A stretch of DNA of 64,000 bases, from NCBI RefSeq assembly GCF_025118155.1, contig NW_026251394.1, forward strand, positions 558,001 to 622,000, in the 5' to 3' direction. Both the position numbers and the translations under genes were made by a program. Below the pieces are notes generated by a model. It searched no databases. It was given only the letters and a program-made list of their open reading frames with translations, and was not told where the DNA came from. This DNA comes from Cokeromyces recurvatus. Its lineage: Eukaryota; Mucoromycota; Mucoromycetes; Mucorales; Mucoraceae. This document shows, in pieces, positions 34,895-48,856 of this stretch (its first letter is position 1; the number at the start of each line of letters is the position of its first letter).

Positions 34895-37800
34895 TTTTTT
34901 ATTTTTTTTTTTTATTATTTTATTTTCAAAATATGGATGAATACTCTACATGTCAACAATGAGTAAGATTTAGGTAAATATGATTTTTAATAAGATGTGG
35001 ATATTGGCCTATTCTTGCTTTTTTTAATAGGATCTATGTGGCATTGAATAGCTTTCTTTTTTACTCGTTTAAAGTAAACATTGATCTTTATGGAATGTGT
35101 ATTTAAAAATGATACCATTAACAACTGATTTCTTTAGCCTTCTTTTTGTTTTGTTTTGTTTTTAAATAATAAAGCAAGGCCATTATATAAAATTTTTAGA
35201 AACCAATATAATGTGGAAGTAAATAAATATAAAAGATTATAACTTACACTTTTTGGTCTATACTAAAGGGTACGAATTATTTTCTTCAAAACCAAGCTTA
35301 GGTAATATTTTGTACTTTACAAAAACCTGTAATTATTATGCCTTTTATTTAAAGATTGCTATAATGAAAATATTTGTTTAAAGTAAAACACACATAAAGT
35401 TTGAAGGATATTAAATAAATTATTTTTGTAAAGTATAATTCAAAAATATTCACAAAAATTTGAATAGAGTCTTAAAGATGATAAGTATAAGAAGCATCAT
35501 TACAGACTTCTGTTGACTTCTTTTTTTTTTATGATAGACTTAAACTAATCAATAGAGTAAGAGAATGATGAACATATTAGTAGCTCTCTACCTCTATTAT
35601 TATTATTATTTCAACGTTTCCAGAGTTTCGCATAGATGTGTTATCCATGACCAACAAATAACAATCCTTTGATTCAGAAAATTCACCACTTATATAATTT
35701 AATGTACATGGCATGAATCAAATAATACAGTCAAAGCAGAAACCTAAAGCGCACAGTCATATTTTCGTTTTTTTTGTTTTGTTTTTAGGAATACAACAAG
35801 ACATAGAAAGTTTTGTTTGCAAGAAAGACATCTCTTGACCTCAATATATCGATATTTGAGTGGTTCATTAATATCGAGCAAAAGAAGTATGACAAAAACC
35901 CCCCCTGAAGCAACATTTGACAAAGGAAAGAAGAAGGGCCGTAATACGATTCTCGAAAACAAGCACAGAGAATATAGCATCCGTAATATAGATCTCTCTG
36001 ATATGATGCTGATACCTCTTGTATCGAAGACGTAATGAATAATTCTTCCATGATAAGAAGATGTTCGAAAGTTTGTACCATTGGGGTCTTGCTTGAAGTT
36101 GTTTGATATATGTTAGTCAAATAATAGGTTAATAGGAGAGCACCCTTCCCTCTCCCTTCCTCCCCCCATTATATAATAAAGGTTATACTTGCAACATATA
36201 AAATTTTTCATGTGACTAGAGAAACTTGGTTAGGTAATAATAAAGTAATACTTCAGTAGAATATTAACTCAAATTACTGAATATGTTACGCATACTATTA
36301 TTTTCCCAATTGACGATATTAGGACTGTAGTAAATATATTCTATTTAAATTGGGAGTAAGTTATTTATGAATATAATCGAATGAATTAAAGCCCTTGTGG
36401 TTAATTGATTCAAGGGAGCTAAAAAAAAAACTTTATTATTGAAACAAAAGTTCAAGAAGACGAGGAGAGCTACAAGGGCTAAGGTGCATACGAAAATAAG
36501 AGAAGGAAGACTATGGTAGAAAAGCTACTTGACTATAGTTGATTTAATAATAAACAAGCAATATTAACAAATTATAGCTAATGGCTTTTTTTCATCATTT
36601 CTTGTCCCTAAATAATAAGTCATGCTTATTTATTATGAATACCTGTTTCTTTCAAGTAATGATTTTCAATGTTCTCAGTAAAAGACTCAATAGCGACATC
36701 CATCTGAGGTTCTGAAAGATCGTCATAAAATTTAAATTTTTATCTTCAAGCCAACCCTTAATTATTTCATCGTCTGATTTTTTCCTTTTTTAGCAGTATG
36801 ATCAACGATGCTTCCTGCCAGTAAAAAAAAAAAAAAAAAAGGGAGCTTTTTCTTTCAGATAAGTTTGACTGAAAAAATAAAATAAAATAAAATTTAGTTA
36901 CCAATTAATTAAAAATAGATCTGGATTGAATTAAACTACTTTGCTGAAATAATTTTGGATAATTTACAAAGAAATCAGCAGTATTTAAAAGAGAAAGATT
37001 AGGTTATGCTTGTCATTTCAGATCTTCATCAAGATTTTTTTTTTGGGCAGTAGATATTCTGTGGTTAAATTTAACGACTGTTTTTGTTCTTGGTCAGTTT
37101 TTTTTTTAAAAAAAATGAACTTGCTGTTTATGTAGTAGTGTAATAAGAGATAATTCTTCTTTTCCTCGTGTTTGTTTTTATATATATATATATATTGGTA
37201 AAAGAAAAGGCTTTATTTTTTTTTTACGTTTCATAGTTTCTTGCTTTAGTATTCATCAGCTTTATTCAAAAAAAAAGGAAGGGTATTTCTTTTTTTTCAT
37301 ACATTTTTACTTTTTTAATCTATTGGTCTGATTTGGGGCAAGTTTATTAAATTAAATAAATAATATCTTGTATTTATTATGCCATTAATATAAATGGAAA
37401 AGACTGCTTAATTGTCCTAGTATGTATTTCTATATTTGTTTAAGCTTTTGATTATTTAATCAATAATTATAACCAAGGAAGAACCTTTTTTTTCAAACGG
37501 CATTTGAAATATTGATTATGTAATGAAACACTAAACCAATTTAAGAAACAAATTTTTTTTATGGTACAAAGAAGTGGACAATACAACACATACTATATAA
37601 AGTTGACATAGCAAATCTATTTATAAATGATGAATATTATGAAGCAAGTAATGAAAGTATCATGGCAAAAGGAAGGAAATACTAAAAGAAAAAAAATAGA
37701 CACATAGAAATAATGTATGCAATGTGTTGCTTTCTTAACAAAATCTTAAAAAAAAGGGCAAAAGGGGAAAGATAAAAACTAATTTTATAAGCTTTGTTTC

Positions 37801-38185
37801 AATATTCCTGCAAAGAAAAAAAAAACTGGAATAAATTTTAAAAAGCGATACAATTCTTTCCTGCTTAAGTATTTTAAATAAGAAATGTAAATATATTTGA
37901 AAGAAAAAAAAATGTATTTTTTAGCGTACGTTAGCTTCAATAGTTAATGTACAAAGAATTAGATTCTTTTTTTTTTTGAATATTTGAAAAAATAATAAAG
38001 GTACAGATGTTAGTTGCTTTGTTCAGAAAAATCTATAGATTACATAAGTCAACTATTCCTGAACTGAATTTCGGCGTTTTAAACTATTCAAAAAAAAAAA
38101 AGTGTATTTAAGAAGAACCCCTTCAATTTTTTTATTTTATTTTATTTTTTTTTATTATTATTTAATTATAATACATAAAATAAAT
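34895..38185. other. 3.3-kb gene-poor region upstream of the epimerase
   Basis: AT-rich, with no convincing gene. At about 35817-36035 (+) a 72-codon frame with a basic stretch (DKGKKKGRNTILENKHREY) faintly recalls the N-terminal part of a transposase; an overlapping minus frame (35785-36120) has no family resemblance. T tracts and TA repeats occur near 37177-37196. The last 70 bp before the epimerase ATG are T-rich. Otherwise nothing recognised. Confidence 0.5.
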
Positions 38186-39504
<1,319 letters not shown>

Positions 39505-39851
39505 ATTAATCATATATCATATGTAGAAAGTTTACATACAAACAAACAAACAAACAAAAAAGACATTATATACATATTTATATATATATACGCTTTTTAT
39601 ATTTCCCTTTTTTATTTTTTATTCTAACACTATCTGTTCTATATAAACATATATATATATTATTATAGCATTTCATTATAATAAAGTCATCATATTATTA
39701 TTTATTTTTTTATTTATTTTTTTTTTTTTTTCGTCATGTATAAAGTTCGAGACAATATGAGGTAATACTTGATAAATAAATTCCACGTGTATTTTTATAT
39801 AAATGGTAGATAAAAAAGATCTATTATATATTTTTATCCAAAAAGTATCTT
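39505..39851. other. Spacer between convergent epimerase and reductase genes
   Basis: 347 bp of 3' flanking sequence: a CAAA repeat (about 39541-39558), TA repeats (39580-39590, 39650-39660) and T-rich tracts around 39700-39731. No gene seen. Confidence 0.6.
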
Positions 39852-42088
39852 CTATGCCCACTAAAATATTCAAAATTAGAAAGTGAATAGAATGAAACCC
39901 AAAATGAATAATAATAAAAAGTCCTTACCAAATCTCGAAGATATTTCTTTTCTGAAATCCAGTTCACTAATATTTTATTTGCTTCAACTAAATCAATCTT
40001 TTGATGTTCAACAAGCATCTCTGCTAATGCGTCTTGTACTCCTTTAGCCATACCCTTGGCATCACCACAGACATAAATAGCAGCGTCTTGATTGACAATC
40101 AAGTCATACAATCTTTCTGAATCCCGCTTCATTAAATCCTGCACATAGACCTTGAGTTGACTATTTCTAACTTCATCATCCACATCTGGACGACTCTCGG
40201 CTAATGCCAAATGAGTAATCGTTTTGTCTTGAACAAATTCTTCGAGTTCCTTTTTAAACAAAAAGTCCTTGTGTCGATTACGGAAACCATAATAAACATA
40301 GATGGGTCCAAAGTCAGCAAGAATGTGTTGTGAAGAGCTGGCGCCTACAACATTGCCCATCGATAAACGAATATGGCGTTGGGCTTGACGATGCTCTAGG
40401 AAGCCAATAAAGGGGGCAATGCCTGTACCGGGGCCAATAAGCACCAAGGGACGTTCAGTTTCTTTGGGTAAGACAAAGGCATTGACGTTTTGTCGAATAA
40501 AGATGGGTACTTTAATATTGTCTTCTGCTGTTATCTGGACTTCTACGTTATTAGGTGTTGTACGACTTGGAATCTTGCGTGTTAATTTATCCAACCAGGC
40601 TGTAGCAACACCTTTACGTTCGGCTTTACCGACTGCTGTTATATATTCAACCACATTGAATGCAAAACGAATTTTATGGTTACGCTTGAGAGGAGAACTA
40701 GAGATGGAATAGAAACGTGGTAAATGAGCAGGTAAGAGATCCAAGAGTCGTTCAAGAGGGGGTTGACAACTAGGGAATGTTTCAAGGATATCGAGTAAGT
40801 TGGGTGATTCATCACGAATAGCATTAAAGACAGCAGCACCTTGTTTACTACAAATGTACATCAATGATAACTTTTCTTTAGGATCAGAAGCATAATCAGC
40901 AAGCATACGGAAGAGGGCCTTACGAGGCTGACTTGTAAGATCAAGACCATAACAAAATAATTCAAAGAGTGTACTTGAATTGGCCTTTTGTAAATGACTG
41001 GGTAAATTATCTCCACCTTCTAACTTGTATAACTGATAAAGATATTCATCTTCAGAGATATTTAAGCGGCGAAAGATAGCCTCTACCAATGCCTCATCAT
41101 TAGGTGCCACTATACCAAAGGCATCACCAGGCTCATATTCAGTTCCTTCACCTATATCTATTTCAATTTCCAAGGTACGTTTGATAGCATCAGAGGATGT
41201 TAAACAAGATACCATCGTTACAGGTGCATATGTAATAGGAGTAGGTGTAACTACAAAATCGGGCACTTTCCCACTCGAGAGATCCAAAGTCACTTTATTG
41301 CTTTCTTTCTTATGGCCTTCTAACTTTGTTAATTTCGTTACAGGAACTGGTACACGAGGTAGACCTGTTAACTTTGCACCGGGAGTTAATCCAACTAAAC
41401 TAAATTGAAGAGGGAAAGCCTTCTTAAAGACCTTTTCTTTATTATGATCTTCAATAGGAATTTCCTTTTCCATCTTCTTTACTAAACTATTTTCCAAGTT
41501 GATGTATTTTTCAACCAAATCTGGAAGTGTCTTTTTACGGTTTTTCATAGAATAAGGAACAGAGACAGGATCAATTTGAAGTTCTGTCATTTGTTTTTCT
41601 AATTTTTTTTCAACTTCAATAGAATCAACAACGGATAACTCTGTGTTCTGTTCTAATACTGTAGGTAATACTTCCCATAGTTTTTCAATCCAAGGATCAA
41701 CTACATTTTCTAATCTATTATAAATGGTTAGATTTTAATTTGTATCTATTTATTATTATACCCTTCAGCGTCATCTGCTAAGCCTTTTTCATAAAATACA
41801 GTAGCACCTAATTCCTTGAACTTTTTTTCGATTTTTTTACCCGTATTGTTGAAATTGGAGTAATTACTATCACCCAAACCCAATACAGTGAAACGAGCAT
41901 GAGCAAAATAAGTTTTATCCTTATTGCGACGCAAGAATCTCCAAAATTTGAGAGCATTATCAGGTGCATCTCCATCACCTGTATTTGAAGTTACCAAGAT
42001 AATAATTCCTGCTTTTTGAAGTGGTACCTAAAGTAGAGAGAGAAAAGGGGGGAAAAGAGGAAATTGGAAGAAAGATTAGAGAATTACT

Positions 42089-42126
<38 letters not shown>

Positions 42127-42285
42127 CATGTTTATAAATTTTACATTTTCAAAATCATCCATAACATGGCATTCACCAGTATATCCTTTCTTTCCTGCTT
42201 CTGTATGAATGTTTTTGGCAATCCATTCAGCATTACCTGTTTGAGATGCCCAAAGAATGAGATAGGTTGAAGCAAGATCTGTCAT
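39852..42285 (-). CDS. MTRR: Methionine synthase reductase-like diflavin protein
   Basis: NADPH-dependent diflavin reductase; the animal enzyme reactivates cobalamin-dependent methionine synthase. Exons complement(39852..39860, 39929..41714, 41762..42027, 42145..42285) give 733 aa. No N-terminal membrane anchor, which argues against NADPH-cytochrome P450 reductase. The FMN domain has WASQTGNAEWIA, SNTGDGDAPDNA and LGLGDSNYSNF; FAHARFTVLGLGDSNY and GLADDAEGLENVVDPWI align with animal MTRR. The FAD motif RFYSISSSP is at 469-477, the NADPH motif GPGTGIAPF at 563-571, and YVCGDAKGMAKGVQDAL precedes the C-terminus. The last exon is only nine bases (Trp-Ala-stop), giving YLRDLWA, like the family ending YLQDIWS. 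Intron 1 holds a 34-nt homopolymer. Tah18/NDOR1 and P450 reductase were considered less fitting. Confidence 0.82.
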
Positions 42286-44202
42286 TGAATTAGTAATACA
42301 AAAAAAAAGGGGTTATAAAAGTAAGAAAAAGTTTGTCAGAATCTTGATATAGAAGATACTTTAAAACTCCGTACGATGAAGAACTCGTTGAATTATAAGA
42401 AAATTGAATAAAACAAATAATAATAGTGATAATTAAAGGCTAATGATTTGTGTTAATGTAACATGTAGAAATTTTGATTGATGTGGGTTAAAACTCTAAG
42501 GTATTATTAAGTAGACTCAAAGAATTAAAAGTTGGTAAAGACAAAAGGGTAGTCTATATTATATTTATTACTCCTGCCAAACGATTTTAATACGAAAAAA
42601 GAGTTTAATTGACAAAGATGAATGTAATTTAATAATGTAACTATTTTTAATTATAAAAGATGTTAGCTACTGTTTTTTAACTTGAGATTAAGACTATTGT
42701 CAAAAAAAAATAGACGATTAAGATTTTATATTTAGATGTTATAGAAATCACTATGGGATTGTTTTTTGCCGTTTCTGCATTTTTTATTGGACAAATATTA
42801 CTTGTGTCCAAATTGTCTTGGTTTTACAGACGAGCCAAATCTTTTGCCTGTAAATAACACCTAAGGTAATGTTTGAATTAAATGCTATAAGAGTTGTTGG
42901 GCTTTGCTTTCTTAAAAAAAATTAGCATACCATCTTGATTTTCATGCTGATATGACGATGGCTATATATCACGCTTTTTTTTAGTGACGTTAATGTCTTG
43001 CTGCAAAAGTTAGTATATATGCTCTCAAACATGTGTCCCCAAATCTTCAGGTTCTACAATGAAAGGTCTGCAACCCTTTTGTTTCAATGATAATTCAAGG
43101 CAGACAAAGATCGAATAAAGATATGACCAACATCTTATTTAATGGAGGAAAAAAAGTACAATAAAGCCAAAAGACTGAATACAAGAAAGAACAGAAAACA
43201 AGAGATAAGAAGAAACGAGAGGACAAAAGGAACCTACAAATTATATATGATGATAAATATAAAACTACATCAAGAAAGAAGCCGGCAAAATGGGGAGAAA
43301 AAAAGCCAAATTTAAGCCTTCTCATTGTGTACCTCTCGTTGCGTTTGGTGATGCTATGAAGAATATCGGATACGGTTAGGATAAAAGGCCAGATGTCAGG
43401 TGCCACAGCAATACTTGATAGAGAAATCAAGCTTAGATCAAGAACAACATTTCAGTAGACCTGCTGTATTTTGCAGAGAAATCACCGTAGAGGAAACATT
43501 TTCGTTAGAAACAGTGATTTAGATATCTACAGGTAATTTGCCAGTAATTCGTCTCTTGTTCCTTCTCAAATTGGATTCTTATTCGTCTTTTTTTTTTTGT
43601 AATCTGTCTTTATTTCAAGTTAAATTACTGTATAAGCGCTGTGACCTCGTTCCTGTCCTTTCCATTCTACAGTCAATCTTTCTCGTGCCCATGCTATCTA
43701 ATGTCCGCACACACACACCGTCTACAAATGTCTAGATCCATCAAAGACCCTCTTTATTTCTTACCAAATTTGTTACCCTTGAAAAAACCAACTCTTCCTG
43801 GTCTGTACGTTGGTCTGAAGTTTGCCTGATCTTACATGAATTGGATCCTATTTTTCATAATGAAGATCTTCTTCCTCCTCCGGCTGATATTGGCGATCAT
43901 CTGGTGAAATGGTTGCAATGATAAAAATGCTAGTGTCTCTATCTTATTTCTGTTTTTTTTTTTTTTCCTATCTTTCTTTTGTTTTACTTTCCTCCCTTTT
44001 ATTTTATTCCTCAATACTTTTTCATTTTCCCTCTTGACTCTCAGGAGGTGGGGGTTTTTTATTATTATTCTTAACTTTACAAACTGATTCGGGCAATGTA
44101 GTTATTTAAACTATTGTGCTCATTATGACCACTTTTTAATAAATTTATCATTGAATCGTATAGGCGCTGTTTCAATAGTTAAATCAAGCCCATTCTTTAA
44201 TA
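42286..44202. other. 1.9-kb spacer with possible decayed coding fragment
   Basis: Mostly AT-rich. Around 43530-43921 (+) the base composition is less biased and frames switch (LYKRCDLVPVL, then SIKDPLYFLPNLLPLKKP, then WSVRWSEV... ending LPPPADIGDHLVKWL), which looks like a frameshifted relic of some coding sequence. No family was identified. No other feature. Confidence 0.4.
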
Positions 44203-46966
44203 TTAATAGTATATACAAATGTTAAGAAATTTTAAAAGTTCATATATTGTTGGAAGGATAGAAAATTTAGTATTTCTTCCAGATAAAGATATTCGCTTGA
44301 GAGTATTCATCTTTTTAGGTATTTCTCTTCTATTTAAATAATAAAACAAATTCAAGACTTCTTCTTCTTTGGTATTCGGTAAAGAAGAAGGCAAAGCCCA
44401 TTTCGATTCTTGTAGTGTAGGAAGATGAACACCACCAGCTTTAAGTAATAGATGAATCATTTCTTTTGATTTAGCAAAATGAAGAGCAGTCATTTGATTT
44501 TTATCTTTTGCATTTAATAGCTTGTGTCTTTCTTCTTTTACCAAGTCAAGTAGGATTTGAACGAGTGGCTTATTTTCAAGCAAGACGGCAAGATGAAGTA
44601 AAGTTTGACCACTTGAATTGGTTTGTAATAAATTAAATGATGTGTGTGATGATAATAATAAATTCATTACTATTTCTTGTGGTGACGACTTGGAATATGG
44701 ATCTCTGGTATTATGATTACCGCCCTGAACAATATTCATAGCAACTTGTTTTGCATCTTGTAATGTTCCTGACATCTTTAAGCCTACCACTTGAAGAGCA
44801 AGTTCTAGAAGGGCCTGATTTGTTGCATTATAATAAGTAAAAATAGCAACATCTTGACCACCCAAGACGAGTAAAGGATGTTCTTTAAAGGAGACAACAA
44901 CGGGACCTGTATGAGTTGCAGGAGGAAGAATACAGACCAAAGTATTTTCATTCCAAAATGTAGTTGTTGCCACATGATCTCCAAATAAACAGGTCAATCC
45001 CTGATAGAAACCTGAACCTAATAAAGTCACTTCAATACCACCGTAAGTAGGGCCCTGAGAAGGTACAAGTCTTTCTAATTGAGGTATACTGTCAAAAAGT
45101 AATAAGGATGAAGTAAGCTCATTTTGATTCAAATTATTATTATGATGTGTTAAATCCGTATAGTCTTCTTCTTGGTGAGAAATTTTACGTCGACGATTGA
45201 AAGGCCAATCTTCGTGTATTTCTTCCTGTTGCTGAGGTGTTGGATTATGACTAGTATGATGATTGTAGTCGATAGTAGTAGTAGTAGGATGTGACTGTTG
45301 AAAGAGATTAAACATGAAGGGTGATTGATCCTCACTCTGATTTACCTCTTTTTGTATAGTATTTACATGATCAGATAAGGTTGTGGTGGTGGTGGTGGTA
45401 TCATCCTCTATTAGAGTGATAAATTCTGAAGCATGGGATAAAGGTTCCTTCATGAAAGGGACATTGAGGGACCCAGTCTGTGCTACTATCGGATTCTTCT
45501 CCTTTGTTATAGAACTTCTACGAGACGAAACAGGAGTAAGAGGAGAATGAGAGAGTGTAAAGTGACTGTTATCTAATGATTGACCTTTCCTTGAACGTTT
45601 ACGATTACAAGATTGATTTAAAGAGATTATATTTTCTTTTCGTAACTTTTTTGAGCTTTTATGATCGTCCGTGATCATAATTGGAGGAGATATACCTTTA
45701 GCCACTGTATTTCCTTTATTATCTTTCAAAGAAAAACAAATTCTATAAATAATAAATTATTAAAACACAATCAATACATGTATCCATACTTCGATATTCA
45801 TTACCTGAAACCGACTTTTTCATTATGATGTCTACAATAACAAGTAATACGAGTAGGTAAAATGGCATCACCTGAAGAAAAGTTGATTAAAGGATTACAA
45901 TTAAATAATAAAATACGATCTCTTTCAGCTTCCAAATTTCCATCTTCTTCTTTAAATGACTTTGATTTTTTATTTGACCTATCAGCTCTTTTTCTCTAAT
46001 AAAGAAGACGTTAAGAAGGAGAAGAAGAAGATAATATGTATTGTATTTTTTTTTTAAACAAAGAATAAATAAAAAACTTACTTACTTCACGTCGTACACA
46101 GCTCATACACATTCGAATCGATTGTTGATGACAATCTGTAATTGTGTTACTCTTACTTGCACATATTACCTTTGCATCTAATTGCAATACCTTTGATTCA
46201 TCAGAGATCATAGTAGAACCATCCAATAATAGTAAAGTAGATTGTTGATAATTTTTACGTAATCTAGATTTAGCTATCATATTTTCATTTAATCGAATAT
46301 AAGACCAATTTAATACTTTCTTTTCATTCTCTCCTCTTAATTGAATACAAAGTTTAATTTGAGTTTCAACGCGAGATTTTGCGCCCTTGTTTGGTACTCC
46401 GAGTATTTGAATTTGAAGGTGTTGTTGACTAGTAGAATACAATTGTTAGTTTTTTTTTTTTTTTTTTTTTTTGATTATCCTAATTTTTTTTATTATTATC
46501 TCATTTTACCTTTTATTGTCATTATTTATAATCGGTAATAAACTAATAATAACAAAGAGAAAAATGTGGCAACAAATAATTAAATTGACGTTTTTTATAT
46601 ATTTAATTTTATTACTTACTTTTCATCCTGATAGGATATGAAATCAAGAAAATTGCCCTAGTAGATATTGATTATAAGTGAATAAACATTATATAAATAA
46701 ATAAATATACATTTTTATACGTATACTTTAGATGAGAAATTATCACATACATTTATTAACGAATCAGATTCATCTTTTTTCGTATCTAAACTATCATCAT
46801 CATCATAATGCGAATTTATAGGTGAAGAAGAAGAAGTGTTTGTTGTTGTTGTGGATGAGGAATGAAACAAGGACAAGATCTGAAGATTAGAATCAAATAA
46901 ACTTGCTAAATCAGTTTCGCTTTGTAGCCTTGTTGTTGGTAGTAAAGCATGAGGATTTGTATTCAT
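44203..46966 (-). CDS. Mga2/Spt23-like IPT and ankyrin transcription regulator
   Basis: In yeast these ER-anchored factors control the delta-9 desaturase gene and membrane fluidity. Five exons, complement(44203..45742, 45805..45995, 46086..46428, 46620..46657, 46751..46966), give about 775 aa; yeast Mga2/Spt23 are about 1,100. Exon 3 encodes LGVPNKGAKSRVETQIKLC and CASKS...MCMSCVRRE; exon 4 ends GDAILPTRITCYCRHHNEKVGFR; exon 5 opens with SPPIMITDDHK. These are hallmark blocks of the family's DNA-binding-like core. An IPT/TIG domain spans about 485-568 and two ankyrin repeats about 640-700 (SGQTLLHLAVL, MTALHFAKS). The C-terminus is short (SILPTIYELLKFLN) and has no clear transmembrane segment, unlike yeast homologues. 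No further exon with a hydrophobic stretch was found downstream. Confidence 0.88.
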
Positions 46967-48374
46967 TATTAAAATAAGAAAGAGAAGGTAGGGTATATTC
47001 GTTTTTTTTTGTTTCTTTTCTTAATAAAAAATAATAATAAAAAAAAGAAAAAGTTAAAATAAATTAGAATGGCTTTATATATTATTATTAGTATGCTTGT
47101 GTAATGTAAAGATTAAGCCTATTTTATTATTTAATCTTCGGCTTCTTTGTACATGTTGGTCTGTTCACCTAACCTGTTGTACAAAGGATGTAACCCAGTG
47201 CAACTATTTAGGTGTGTAAATAAGGGGTGTCCAAAATATAAGATACTTGTTGTCAGATTCTATTCAACATATCAATAAGTACATTTCATCTATAATTTTC
47301 ACATGCAAAAAAAAAAAAAGGATAAAAACTATATAAAGGGATACATTATCTCAGTTTTTTTTTTCTTTTAAATTTTCTTTCTTTCCTTTATTTTTCTTTA
47401 CTTATTTTCTTTTCTTTTATAGTGTGTGGTGTTTAAAATGATAGGTTATATATCTATAACCTGTTAAACAACATATATAATTTCGTAATGTGAATTATGA
47501 ATATGATGTAAATATTATTATATAGAGAAAGTAATCTGTATACGGAAAATTAACTTTACTGATCTACTGTTTCAAGACATTAACAAGTGCTCATCATATA
47601 GCAAAAGGTTGGTTTCTAGAACCAAACTAAATGAGGCTTTGTTCTATGACAATCTACATCATTTTGTTACATTTAAGCTTAAACAATCAAGAAAGGGTAT
47701 AATAATGTGAGAAAAAAAAAGAAGGTGTGTGCGTGTGGAGGGAATGAGCAATACATTTGTTATTGATAATATCTAAAATTATACGGATGTGCTACCTAAT
47801 AAAAAGAAAAATAAAAGTAGATACAATTATACTAACAAGCTTAGAACTGGATATATTCAATTTCTTTTAAATGGTCTGTAACCAAATCATTTATTACACT
47901 TATAAACATACAATATGAATACAACAACAACTACTACTACTGCTACTACTACTACTACTACTAGCAAATGTCAATTAATAGTAAATGACAAACAACAAAT
48001 GCTATAAAATTTGTTTCAAAATTTTGTTGTGGGAACGCAAAAAAAAAAAAAAGCTTGAATGATGATACTCGAATGTTTATAAAATGTACGCTTTGATATA
48101 TTAGGTAAGCACGCATATCAAACACTTTTCATTTTATTGTTGTGATACTACTGTGCACAGCCCTCTATCTTGATAATGATCGTATTCGATGATACTTTTT
48201 ATTTTACTCGCATAATTTTTGTATATGCTATGCTTTGCATAATTCGTAATTTATTGTAAACCATATATTCATATCGAGTGTATTTAGGTACCTGTCTTTT
48301 TTTTTTTTTTTTAATATATTAATTATGTTAGGATAAAAATTAATATTCTAGGCTTTATTATTACACAACATACA

Positions 48375-48411
<37 letters not shown>

Positions 48412-48796
48412 TTATTATTTTTATGCACAGACAATCATAATAATAAGTCTGCTGAGTTGAGATAAATACTACATACTTCATTTATTAAATAATACTATAT
48501 AAAGTATGCTACTTTAACCTTAGTAGTCTTCTTCTTTTTTTTTTTGCTTACAATGGGTAACAAAATACTATTACATATAGTGTGATAAAAAGTAGAATTT
48601 GAGTCAAGACTTTTTTTTATCTATAGTAATGATACTTTCTTGTAAATGCTAAAGTGCAATTTATACATGTTCTTATTACATTATTGAAAACGTGTATATA
48701 TTAAATTTAATAAATGAAAATTAAAACATTACAAGATATACGTATATATATATATCATATTCTATAACACGCAGTCTTATTTTTATCTCTCTCTCT

Positions 48797-48856
<60 letters not shown>

